DNA of 8,716 nt, taken from assembly GCA_013812985.1 (NCBI GenBank), contig JACCSN010000588.1, positions 1 to 8,716 on the forward strand, written 5' to 3'. Shown one piece after another: positions 1 through 7,231 of this stretch. This DNA comes from Hyphomicrobiales bacterium (lineage in GTDB: Bacteria; Pseudomonadota; Alphaproteobacteria; Rhizobiales; Afifellaceae). The number at the start of each line of letters is the position of its first letter. The stretch's first letter is position 1. The notes under the pieces are model-generated. The model worked only from the letters and a program-made list of their open reading frames with translations. It was not told the DNA's origin and ran no database searches. A program made the translations under genes and the position numbers.

Positions 1-1
1 G

Positions 2-145
2 GCCGGCATTCAGGCGGTGCAGACGCTGTCGCGGCTGAACCGGGCGCATCCCGGCAAGGACACCACCTACATCCTGGACTTCGTTTTGCACCTGTTGAAG
101 GCCGCCGGGTCTCGTCCCACTCCTTGCTGCCATTGGCGAGTTTGA
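2..145 (+). pseudogene. hsdR: HsdR (type I restriction R subunit) helicase-domain fragment
   Basis: The reading frame entering from the window edge encodes GIQAVQTLSRLNR, then HPGKD and YILDFV. This is the conserved late helicase (motif VI region) segment of type I restriction endonuclease R subunits, which translocate DNA using ATP. In intact HsdR, DFV is normally followed by ND and a long C-terminal part. Here the similarity stops at about position 85, and the frame runs through unrelated residues to a TGA at 143-145. Only about 28 recognisable residues lie in the window, so it is unknown whether the upstream part is intact. The piece abuts a second HsdR fragment in the opposite orientation, so a continuous gene is not possible here. 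HsdR identity is family recognition from motifs; breakage is read directly from the sequence. Confidence 0.7.
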
Positions 146-410
146 AGGCCAGGCGGTAGGGCGTGTAGTTCTTCAGCACGTCCAGGATGAAGCCTTCCTC
201 AATGGCCTGGCGCATTGAATAGACGTGGAACGGCGCGGGCAGGTTGCCATCGCCGGCCGGCAGGGCCGGATTCGGAACGCGCCCGAAAAGCTGCAGCGTC
301 TTGGCCTTGGGCGTGGCGGTGAAGGCGACATAGGTGACGCCCTTGTCGCTGGCCCGGCCGGCCATCTGGGCGACGAGCAAGTCCTCGGTGGACTCCACAG
401 GGCCGCCTTT
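105..410 (-). pseudogene. hsdR: HsdR internal helicase-domain fragment, inverted
   Basis: Read on the minus strand, from high to low coordinates, this frame gives EDLLVAQMAGRASDKGVTYV, then AFTATPKAKTLQLFGR, PFHVYSMRQAIEEGFILDV, LKNYTPYRLAFKLA and finally KEWDETRR. These are typical of the middle of HsdR: FTATPK is the SF2 helicase motif III region, and SMRQAIEEGFILDVL follows it. The DEAH-box part that should precede it and the C-terminal helicase half that should follow are missing. No start codon or ribosome site fits, so it is a relic. The frame stays open upstream to beyond position 560, but residues before about 410 (for example AIDQYHFDRLPR) were not assignable to HsdR with confidence. 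In the intact protein this segment lies N-terminal to the one encoded at 2-85, but here the two face each other, which implies an inversion or two separate insertions. Boundaries are approximate. Confidence 0.7.
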
Positions 411-489
411 GCAGCGCGGCAGGCGGTCGAAGTGGTATTGGTCGATGGCGTCCTCGACCGCTTGGGGGTGGCTCGGGCGGATGCGCGCC

Positions 490-1539
490 TCAAGGGCTGG
501 CGCGAGGAACTCGAATTCTATAGCAACGTAGCCCGGTGCGCCACGAGCCGTCCGTAGATCTACTCTCGTAGAAAATCAGCAACTCGTCATCTGTCTGCAC
601 TGCTTGAAATTTTTCCGCGACCGTTTCTTCGTCCAAAATCGTATCGACGATGTAGTGACTTACGTTCTGAAAAAAAAGCGGATCGTCGCTCAAAGCCAGA
701 CCGATGAACATTTCAGACGTGTTCGGCCTCAGATAGAAAAAGAACGTCCTTTTCCCGGCAATCATGACGTCGCTGGAGAGATTGCCCCCGCACCTCGCGC
801 ACAGCCATTCCGGGTTTCGGAAGGCCAGAGGATTGTCTGGATGGCGGCCAAGCAATTTGACCCGGCGGGTCTTTTTGTCGACGCGCACCTTGGCCCAGCC
901 AAGATCGCCCAACCGGCCATCCTTTCTGTAGCTGTCGTAACCCTGCCAGAAAACGGTCTCGTCAGCAGTATCCTCGCATAAGACATAGGCGCCGTTGGAC
1001 TCAAGGGACCAGCCTTCAACACTGCCGCCACGTGTTTCCCAGCCGATCTCCGGCTGAAGCACGAAGGTCGGGTCGTGCACGAAATCGGCATCCGGCGCGC
1101 TGGCGATGGCCGCGCCGACACCGACGCCGTCGCAGAAGAATCCGACGATGAAATCGTCCGCGATCGCCACGACGTGATGCAAAACCGCCCGGTCGTGTCC
1201 AGCCGAGGGCAATAGAACGCGCCGGGCGGGGCCAGGCTGCAACGTGTTCGGGTTGAAGGGGCGCACCCAGCTTTCCCACCGACCTCCGGAAGTCCGGGTC
1301 GTGTAGAGCCATGTCACGCCGTCCTTGACGATCAGCCTTCCCCGACGGTCGAAAAGAAAGCCGCCGAAGCCGTGCGCCTCGCCCAGAATGTCGGCTATGT
1401 GCTCGATGAGGACGAGAGGGCTTCCCGAGTCGACCGATAGGGCGGGGGTAAAGGCTTGCTGCGTGCTGACAAGGGTCATTGAAGCATGCGTCCCTGAAAT
1501 GTGCATTGCTGGAACCGCGGGCTTGCTCGGGACACTCAT
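490..1539 (-). CDS. Propeller-like protein of unknown function, last gene of the ABC importer operon
   Basis: I do not recognise a named family. The 349 residues have no signal peptide or membrane segment, so the product is predicted to be cytoplasmic. The body is rich in short beta-type blocks with glycosidase-propeller style (GH43/GH32/GH130-like): FNPNTLQPGPARRVLLPSAG (about 95-114), FFCDG followed by GAAIASAPDADFVHDP (about 134-157), and FIGLALSDDPLFF (about 278-290). The pattern of 'small-A/L-S-x-D-x-x-F' repeats resembles blades of five-bladed propeller sugar hydrolases, but catalytic acids cannot be assigned safely. A CARC motif is at about 247-250. The start overlaps the stop of the fused-ATPase gene as ATGA with no clear Shine-Dalgarno, which suggests translational coupling; ATGs at residues 12 and 21 are alternatives. 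The C-terminus (YRIRVPRASP) ends near HsdR debris and may not be the original one. Inferred role: processing or binding of the imported solute. Confidence 0.75.
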   Translation of the reverse strand: MSVPSKPAVPAMHISGTHASMTLVSTQQAFTPALSVDSGSPLVLIEHIADILGEAHGFGGFLFDRRGRLIVKDGVTWLYTTRTSGGRWESWVRPFNPNTLQPGPARRVLLPSAGHDRAVLHHVVAIADDFIVGFFCDGVGVGAAIASAPDADFVHDPTFVLQPEIGWETRGGSVEGWSLESNGAYVLCEDTADETVFWQGYDSYRKDGRLGDLGWAKVRVDKKTRRVKLLGRHPDNPLAFRNPEWLCARCGGNLSSDVMIAGKRTFFFYLRPNTSEMFIGLALSDDPLFFQNVSHYIVDTILDEETVAEKFQAVQTDDELLIFYESRSTDGSWRTGLRCYRIRVPRASP

Positions 1540-3422
1540 CCCGTGCCGTGCGCGGTCGCTTGCCTGCCGACGGAAGGCCGCGGCCGGCTATGGACGACCT
1601 GAGCGGAACCTTTCTCCAGTTCTCCAGGCGCGAGATGGCACGCGATGACATGGCTGCCGGGATATTCCCGCAATGGCGGCTTTTCGATATTGCAGGTTCC
1701 CTCGATGCCAAAGGTGCAACGGGCGAAATAGGGGCAGCCTGCGCCGGTGATCTTCGCTGTCCGCGCCGAAGCGAGGATTGGCGCCCGCGCGTCGATCGCT
1801 TTTTCAAGCCACCCGACCTGAAGTTCGGGAACGGAGGCGATCAACAGGCGCGTATAGGGATGATAGGGAGGTGAAAGGACTTGGGCGGCTGGGCCGCGCT
1901 CGACAATACGACCGGCATAAAGCACCAGTATTTCGTCCGCGAACGAGGCTACCGTCGACAGGTCGTGGCTGATGAATACGAAAGATGTGCTGATCTGCTT
2001 TCGCAGCCGCTTCAGCAATTCGATGATGCTGGCGGCGACGATGCTGTCGAGCGCGGAAGTCACCTCGTCACAGAGCAGCACTTCCGGGCTCGCGGCGAGC
2101 GCGCGCGCGAGATTGATACGCTGTTTCTGCCCGCCGGAAAGCTCTCCGGGATAGCGGTCGGCAAAATCCGCCGGCAATTCCACCAGTTCAAGAAGTTCGG
2201 CCACCCGCCGGCGCTTTCGCGCGCCTTTCCTGCCGTGGTAGAATTCGAGGGGTCGCCCGAGAATGGCGGAAATCCGCTGCCGCGGATTGAGCGCGGTATC
2301 GGCCATCTGAAACACGATCTGAATCTTGCGCAGTTCTTCCCTGCTTCGCTGCCGCAAGTCCGGCTTCAGCTTGTTTCCTTCCAGCATCACGTCACCGGAC
2401 GCCGCCGGCAGCAACCCGGCCAGCACGCGCGCCAGCGTCGATTTTCCACATCCCGATTCTCCGATGACGCCGACGACTTTCGCCTGTCCGACTGCAAGGT
2501 CGATGTTCCGCAGCACCGGGATTTTCGGTTCGCCGTTTTCGGATCCGCCATAGCCGGCTGAAACGTTCGTCAATGCCAGCGCGGGCCTTGTCTGATGTGA
2601 CTCAGGATCAGCTTCGCTCGACCCGGTGGCTGGACGCGGCCGCACCGCGGACATCAGGCGGCGTGTATAATCATGGCTGGGCCGGCCGATAACCTGGCTG
2701 ACGAGACCCTGCTCCTTTATCTCTCCGTCCTGCAGCACCACGATCCGGTCGGCGATCTGGGCGACGACGGCGATATCGTGGGACACGTAAATGGCTGCTG
2801 TCCCTCGATCCTTGATCACCTTCTTGAACGCTTTGAGAACCTCGATCTGCGTGGTGACGTCGAGAGCGGTCGTCGGTTCATCGAGAACCAGAAGGTCCGG
2901 ATTGCCGCATAACGCCATCGCGGCCATCAGCCGTTGCAACTGACCGCCGGATACCTGATGCGGGTAGCGCCGCCCCACGCTTTCCGGATTCGGCAGATCC
3001 AGCGCGCGGTAAAGTTCTTCCGCCTTGGCGTCGGCTTCCTTTCGCGTCAGCGCTCCGTGGAGCACGGCGGATTCGGTAACCTGCTCACCAATGGGAAACG
3101 CGGGATTGAAGGTTGCCGCCGCGCTCTGCGCCAGATAGGCGACGTTGCGCCCGCGCAGGCCGCGCTGCTCCGACGGGCTCATCGCGAGGATGTCTTCACC
3201 GTGAAGGAGCACCCGGCCGCCGCAAAACTCCAGGCCGGGCCGGCAATAGGCAAGAGCTGCAAGCGCGATAGTCGTCTTGCCGGAGCCGGATTCGCCGATC
3301 AGCGCGACGACCTCCCCCTTCCCAACCTCGAAGCTCACCCCCTTGACGATCGGCACGGGAGAACCTTCCGAACCCTGGACCCGCACCGTCAGATCGCGCA
3401 CGTCCAGAACAGCGGTCATCAC
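1536..3422 (-). CDS. Peptide/opine-type ABC importer, fused double ATPase (DppD-DppF-like)
   Basis: This 628-residue protein carries two nucleotide-binding domains that power an oligopeptide/nickel-class importer from the cytoplasmic face. Domain 1 has Walker A GESGSGKT (43-50), Q-loop Q99, signature VSGGQ (157-161), Walker B LLVLDEP (D181, E182) and switch H215. Domain 2 has GESGCGKST (321-329), Q372, LSGGQ (428-432), LLCDEV (D452, E453) and H486. All catalytic residues are present in both, so both sites should hydrolyse ATP. The C-terminal Opp/Dpp extension has four cysteines (563, 569, 577, 595), the spacing seen in family members that bind an iron-sulfur cluster; it occurs only after domain 2. 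Usually these domains are separate DppD and DppF proteins, but fusions are common in rhizobia. Numbering is from a GTG at 3420-3422. The ATG at 3417-3419 is an equally good start, overlapping the permease stop by 1 nt, with AGGGAAG upstream. Confidence 0.95.
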   Translation of the reverse strand: MMTAVLDVRDLTVRVQGSEGSPVPIVKGVSFEVGKGEVVALIGESGSGKTTIALAALAYCRPGLEFCGGRVLLHGEDILAMSPSEQRGLRGRNVAYLAQSAAATFNPAFPIGEQVTESAVLHGALTRKEADAKAEELYRALDLPNPESVGRRYPHQVSGGQLQRLMAAMALCGNPDLLVLDEPTTALDVTTQIEVLKAFKKVIKDRGTAAIYVSHDIAVVAQIADRIVVLQDGEIKEQGLVSQVIGRPSHDYTRRLMSAVRPRPATGSSEADPESHQTRPALALTNVSAGYGGSENGEPKIPVLRNIDLAVGQAKVVGVIGESGCGKSTLARVLAGLLPAASGDVMLEGNKLKPDLRQRSREELRKIQIVFQMADTALNPRQRISAILGRPLEFYHGRKGARKRRRVAELLELVELPADFADRYPGELSGGQKQRINLARALAASPEVLLCDEVTSALDSIVAASIIELLKRLRKQISTSFVFISHDLSTVASFADEILVLYAGRIVERGPAAQVLSPPYHPYTRLLIASVPELQVGWLEKAIDARAPILASARTAKITGAGCPYFARCTFGIEGTCNIEKPPLREYPGSHVIACHLAPGELEKGSAQVVHSRPRPSVGRQATAHGTG

Positions 3423-4312
3423 GCCATCTTCCCTGCAAGACCGGCGCTGCTTTCGGCCGAGATGTCATCGACGATCAGGTTGATCGAGATGGTGAGCGAA
3501 GCGATCGCCAGCGCCGGCCAGATCGCGGAGAAAGCGCCGTAGCTCAGACCCTGCATGTTCTCGCGCACCATGCTGCCCCAGTCGGCCATGGGCGGCTGAA
3601 TGCCGAGCCCGAGGAAGCTCAGGCTCGATATGAAGAGTATGACGAAAACCACCCTGAAGCCGAAATCGGTCGCTAGCGGCATCGCGGCATTCGGCAGGAC
3701 TTCCCGCGTGATGATCCACCAGACCCCTTCGCCCCGGGCGCGTGCTGCTTCGACGAAATCCTGAACCATGATGTCCTGGCCAAGGGCTCGCGAAAGGCGA
3801 AAAACGCCCGGTGCATAAACCGCCGCGGTGATCAAAATCAGAATGGGAATCGAGGATCCGAGGGCGGCGATGACGATCAGGGCGAGCATGAGCTCGGGAA
3901 ATGCCAGGATCGCGTCATTGGTGCGGCTGAGCGCGGCATCGGTCCAGCCGCCCTTCACTGCCGCGGCGATGCCAAGGGTAATGCCGGCGGAGTATGCCAG
4001 CAGCGTCGCAGCTACCGAAATGCCTATCGTCGTGCGCGCCCCCCACATGATCCGGCTCAGCGTATCGCGGCCCAGATAGTCCGATCCGAGCCAGAATTGC
4101 TCGTCGATCGGCAGAAAGCTGTCGTCGGCAACCATCTCGGCCTCATGAAAAGGAGCCAGAAAGGGACCAAAGAGCGCCATCAGCACCCAGAACGACACCA
4201 CCCCCACCCCGAGCCAGCCCGTCCACGCCAGGCGCACCCGCGATTTCCGAGAGACGGCGGATCGCTCGGGGCGTTGGGCGTTGGCCGCGATGGGCGTCTG
4301 CGTCGTTCCCAT
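3419..4312 (-). CDS. ABC importer permease, DppC/OppC type
   Basis: A 297-residue inner-membrane permease that pairs with the DppB-type protein to form the translocation channel. It begins with a basic cytoplasmic tail (1-30) and a first membrane helix (about 31-52). The DppC hallmark LGSDYLGRDTLSR follows at 75-87 and the core helices lie at about 95-118, 137-165 and 217-237. The cytoplasmic coupling loop that docks on the ATPase, EAARARGEGVWWIITREVLP, is at about 188-207. The conserved SFLGLGIQPP segment (232-241) precedes the last helix (about 262-282). Length and order match the family. The ATG at 4310-4312 has GGAG seven bases upstream and lies 13 nt after the preceding permease stop. 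The TGA overlaps the start of the fused-ATPase gene. The substrate cannot be read from the sequence. Confidence 0.95.
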   Translation of the reverse strand: MGTTQTPIAANAQRPERSAVSRKSRVRLAWTGWLGVGVVSFWVLMALFGPFLAPFHEAEMVADDSFLPIDEQFWLGSDYLGRDTLSRIMWGARTTIGISVAATLLAYSAGITLGIAAAVKGGWTDAALSRTNDAILAFPELMLALIVIAALGSSIPILILITAAVYAPGVFRLSRALGQDIMVQDFVEAARARGEGVWWIITREVLPNAAMPLATDFGFRVVFVILFISSLSFLGLGIQPPMADWGSMVRENMQGLSYGAFSAIWPALAIASLTISINLIVDDISAESSAGLAGKMA

Positions 4313-4325
4313 GGTTTATCTCCGG

Positions 4326-5273
4326 CTATCTCGGATGCCGGAGACGAGGGTTCGAGGTAATCGCGGCTATGTCGGCCAGCAGTATCAGCAGCACATAGGC
4401 ACCGCAGAAGATCATGGCGCACGCCTGCACCAAGGGCAGATCCCGCGTCTGCACGCCGTCGATCATCAGCTTGGCCAGCCCCGGATAGGCGAACACGGTT
4501 TCGACGATCACCACGCCGCTAACGAGATAGGCGAGGTTCAGGGCGACGACGTTGACGATGGGGCCGATGGCGTTGAACAGCGCGTGGTGCAGAACGATAC
4601 GGCGGCGTGGAACCCCTTTCAGGATCGCCATTTCGATATAAGGCGAATTCAGGACGTTGAGGACGGCGGCTCGAGTCAGGCGGATCATCTGCCCCGATAC
4701 GGCGATCGTCAGCGTCAGGATCGGCAGCGCCAGCGCCCTCGCGAGCTGCCACAAGGTTTCGTCGCCGCTCAGATACGCAACGGACGGAAGCAACCGAAGC
4801 TGTACGGCGAAGATAAGCACCAGAATCGTCGCGGTGAAAAATTCTGGCACCGAAATAAGACTGAGCGTTCCGAAGGACACGACGCGATCGATCCAGGTCC
4901 CCGGATACATCGCCGCGAGCAGCCCGACGGAAATCGACAGGGGAACCGATATGCCGGCGACGATCCCGGCCAGAACAACCGTGTTGAGCAGCCGGTTGCC
5001 GATAAGGCTGTCGATCGTCGCGCCGCCGGCTTTCGAGATGCCGAGGTCTCCCGAGACCATGTCCCCGAGCCAGTCGAAATACCGGACGAAGGCGGGCTGA
5101 TCGAGCCCGAGCTCGGAACGGAGCGCCGCGAGCGTATCGGCGGTCGCGTTCTGACCGAGAATGATCTGCGCAACGTCGCCGGGAAGAATTTCGGTGCCCG
5201 CAAACACCAGCACCGACACGACCCAAAGCGTGATGATGCCAATGGCGATTCGGCGAACGATCATGAGCCGCAC
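4326..5273 (-). CDS. ABC importer permease, DppB/OppB type
   Basis: A 315-residue inner-membrane permease of the binding-protein-dependent peptide/nickel family. The N-terminal helix (about 5-27) is followed by the DppB hallmarks ILPGD (29-33), LGLDQP (55-60) and GDLGIS (75-80) in the periplasmic segment. Membrane helices lie at about 96-120, 131-158, 181-198, 236-260 and 284-304. The ATPase coupling loop, YIEMAILKGVPRRRIVLHHA, is at about 212-231 and includes the expected glycine (G220). The chosen start is a GTG at 5271-5273, with a purine-rich GGAAAGAGAG about 10 nt upstream. An ATG three codons later (5262-5264) lacks a good ribosome site but cannot be excluded. It lies 123 nt after the solute-binding protein gene and 13 nt before the second permease. 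Confidence 0.95.
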   Translation of the reverse strand: MRLMIVRRIAIGIITLWVVSVLVFAGTEILPGDVAQIILGQNATADTLAALRSELGLDQPAFVRYFDWLGDMVSGDLGISKAGGATIDSLIGNRLLNTVVLAGIVAGISVPLSISVGLLAAMYPGTWIDRVVSFGTLSLISVPEFFTATILVLIFAVQLRLLPSVAYLSGDETLWQLARALALPILTLTIAVSGQMIRLTRAAVLNVLNSPYIEMAILKGVPRRRIVLHHALFNAIGPIVNVVALNLAYLVSGVVIVETVFAYPGLAKLMIDGVQTRDLPLVQACAMIFCGAYVLLILLADIAAITSNPRLRHPR

Positions 5274-5354
5274 TGGATCGATGCTCTCTTTCCGATCGAC
5301 GTCCCGATTTGGGCGGACCCTTCGAACGGCCCGACGGTCATTCGATAGGACTGC

Positions 5355-5387
5355 GCGTCAGCCCGCACGCTTCGTTCGAGCTGACGC
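5355..5387 (-). promoter_or_regulatory. Intergenic stem-loop between binding-protein and permease genes
   Basis: In the mRNA sense (minus strand), GCGTCAGC (5387-5380) pairs perfectly with GCTGACGC (5362-5355) around a 17-nt loop. It starts 10 nt after the stop codon of the solute-binding protein gene. No U-run follows, so it is not a classical terminator. Such stem-loops after binding-protein genes commonly protect the upstream mRNA from 3' exonucleases or attenuate read-through, giving more binding protein than permease. That role is inferred here. Confidence 0.45.
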
Positions 5388-5396
5388 TGCCCTGGT

Positions 5397-7046
5397 TCAG
5401 CTATCCAGCCAGACAAACTCCGGCCATTCGGAACCACCGAGCGTGCCGAGCGGATTGCGGCTCATGCCTTTCACTTTGCTCGATAGTCCATCCACCGAGT
5501 TCTTGTGAACCGGAATGATCACCCCGGACTCCTCGGAAACGAGCCGCTGCATCTCGCATTGAAGTTCCGCCCTTTTCGCCTGATCGGTTTCGGCGCGGGC
5601 TTCCTTCAGCAGCATTCCCATCCGCTCGTTCTTCCAGCGGGACTCGTTCCACTCGGCCTCGGGCGCGAACGCGATGCTGAGCATGATGTTGGCGGTTGGC
5701 CGCATGTTCCAATCGCCCACATGCATCGGCGTCTTTAGCCACACCGATCCCCAGTAGCCGTCGTTCGGCACCCTTTGCACCTGCAGGTCGAGGCCGATCT
5801 TCGACGCCTCGCGCTGCAGGATCAGGACCATGTCGGTGACGCCGTTGCTGATCTCCGCCACCTGAATCTCGGCGGACGTGACGCCCGACTTCTGGAGGTG
5901 ATGCTTCGCCTTGTCCGGATCGTAGGGACGTTGTGCGAGTTCGGCGCAATGTTCCGGATAGGCGATGTTGATCGGCTGGTCGTTTCCAACCGTTCCCTGC
6001 CCCTTCAGGACGGACTTCACGATTCGCTCGCGGTCCTGGAGGTACTTCAGCGCCAGGACGAAGTCGGGACTGTTTCCCGGGCTGGTATCAGTTCTGCAGA
6101 TGATGCACGGAAAGGAGCCGGATGGCACCGACCAGACCTCGACGCCGTCTGTCGACTCCACGACCTCGATGGCTTGCGGGTCGAGGTTGGATATCATTTC
6201 AACATCGCCGGCCAAGAGGGCGTTGACGCGCGCCGTGCTCTCGGTGATGGCGAACAGTTCCAGCTCGTCGAGATTGGGCCCGTCTCGCCAGTAATTGTCG
6301 TTGCGCACATGGACCGACCGGATGCCGGGCTTGAATTCCTGCAGCGTGAAGGGACCGGTTCCGACCGGCGCCTGGAAGTCAGACGTTCCTTCCTTCAGGA
6401 TACGGAAATGGTGCGTTCCAAGAACGGCGGGCAAGTCAGCGTTAGGAGCGTCCAGCACAGCCTTGACCGTATTGGCGTCGACCTTCTTCCATTCCTTGAC
6501 GCCGGCGACGAGGATTTTCGCCTTGGATTTCGAGTCGGGACCCAGGTGACGGTTCATCGACCAAATGACGTCGTCCGCCGTCAGCTTGCTGCCGTCGTGG
6601 AACTCCACGCCGTTGCGTAGCTTGAACGTCCACTCCGTCGCGTCGGCATTGGCGGAGAACTCCTCGGCCAGTTCGGGCTGGGGAACGATGTTGTCGTCCA
6701 GTTGAATCAGCCCATTATAATGGGCGCGGCCACGTGTAAAATCGATGGAAGAGGTGAAGAGCGTTGGATCAAGCGTGTCCGCCGGTCCGTGCTGCGTCAT
6801 CGCGGCTCTGATCCTGCCCCCACGTTTCGGCGTCTGAGCGAGCGCCTTTCCGGCCGTGCCTAGAATGCCGGCGCTGGCCGCAAGGGTGATGCCAGCTCCC
6901 GTCAGAAGCGCCATCGCTTCACGGCGCGAAATGCCCTTGCGCAGGGCCCTCACGATTGCATTGCGGTCACCGGCGGCAAGACCGCCAAATGCCGGCGAGC
7001 CGCGCTCGCCTCCACCATTGATCTGAACGATGTTTCTCTTTTTCAT
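5397..7046 (-). CDS. ABC importer solute-binding protein, peptide/nickel class (SBP_bac_5), Tat signal
   Basis: A 549-residue extracytoplasmic protein that captures the solute and delivers it to the permeases. The N-terminus has a twin-arginine-type signal: SRREAMALL at 40-48, a hydrophobic stretch (about 46-66) and a cleavage-like ALA|Q at 68-71, so export in folded form is likely. Family marks are KRGGRIR (74-80), TLDPT (91-95), the signature-like GVEFHDGSKLTADDV (146-160), GTGPF (229-233) and NDNYWRDG (249-256). Length is normal for the class. The ATG at 7044-7046 was chosen because GGGAGG (7057-7052) sits five bases upstream. The frame extends 19 codons further up to 7103 without a better signal. 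It is the first operon gene, divergent from the LysR regulator. The ligand is not predictable: this class takes up peptides, opines, nickel chelates, oligosaccharides and glutathione. Confidence 0.95.
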   Translation of the reverse strand: MKKRNIVQINGGGERGSPAFGGLAAGDRNAIVRALRKGISRREAMALLTGAGITLAASAGILGTAGKALAQTPKRGGRIRAAMTQHGPADTLDPTLFTSSIDFTRGRAHYNGLIQLDDNIVPQPELAEEFSANADATEWTFKLRNGVEFHDGSKLTADDVIWSMNRHLGPDSKSKAKILVAGVKEWKKVDANTVKAVLDAPNADLPAVLGTHHFRILKEGTSDFQAPVGTGPFTLQEFKPGIRSVHVRNDNYWRDGPNLDELELFAITESTARVNALLAGDVEMISNLDPQAIEVVESTDGVEVWSVPSGSFPCIICRTDTSPGNSPDFVLALKYLQDRERIVKSVLKGQGTVGNDQPINIAYPEHCAELAQRPYDPDKAKHHLQKSGVTSAEIQVAEISNGVTDMVLILQREASKIGLDLQVQRVPNDGYWGSVWLKTPMHVGDWNMRPTANIMLSIAFAPEAEWNESRWKNERMGMLLKEARAETDQAKRAELQCEMQRLVSEESGVIIPVHKNSVDGLSSKVKGMSRNPLGTLGGSEWPEFVWLDS

Positions 7047-7231
7047 CAGAACCTCCCAAGAGCATCTCCCATGCGGAGGAAACGCGTTTCCAGAAACCGA
7101 CAATGCATTATGACGTGTTACCTGCGGGCTTTCCGCTTTTGTGCCGGTAGCGAGTTCACGATTCTAGAGGGTATAGATATTGAATCCCAATCGAATTTTG
7201 ATGTAGGGTCATAACCGGATGTTATGAAGGG
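7047..7231. promoter_or_regulatory. Divergent promoter region between importer operon and LysR gene
   Basis: This 185-bp gap separates two divergent genes, the usual place for LysR-type control of a target operon. It is more AT-rich than its surroundings between about 7160 and 7230. On the operon strand, CATAAT (7112-7107) is a possible -10, but no good -35 precedes it, which fits an activator-dependent promoter. On the regulator strand, TTGATG (7198-7203) and TGTTAT (7220-7225), 16 bp apart, form a weak sigma-70-like pair. The promoter assignments are tentative; the divergent arrangement is seen directly. Confidence 0.5.
7209..7227. promoter_or_regulatory. Putative LysR-type operator (perfect 7-bp dyad)
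   Basis: TCATAAC and GTTATGA form a perfect inverted repeat around the 5-nt centre CGGAT. The dyad contains T7212-N11-A7224, the LysR-family operator geometry. It ends just before the regulator start and overlaps its possible -10 hexamer (7220-7225), so binding would repress the regulator's own gene while the protein activates the divergent operon. Function is inferred; the symmetry is seen directly. Confidence 0.6.

Noticed and set aside
513..518. EcoRI site (GAATTC) near the hsdR/operon junction, as a hint of a cloning chimera
   Set aside because: A single six-base site is expected by chance every few kb, and the recognisable HsdR sequence ends about 100 nt away, so it is no evidence of an artefact by itself.
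1881..2561. A 226-codon plus-strand open frame
   Set aside because: It is antisense to the fused ATPase gene, whose Walker and signature motifs leave no doubt about the coding strand.
4281..5348. A 355-codon plus-strand open frame
   Set aside because: It lies antisense to the DppB-type permease; its translation is rich in R, D, Q and H with no domain. The minus-strand frame has clear permease motifs, so this is a GC-rich shadow.
7047..7103. Upstream extension of the solute-binding protein by 19 residues
   Set aside because: The ATG at 7046 has an excellent GGGAGG at five-base spacing; the extension has no ribosome site and would bury the Tat signal further from the N-terminus.
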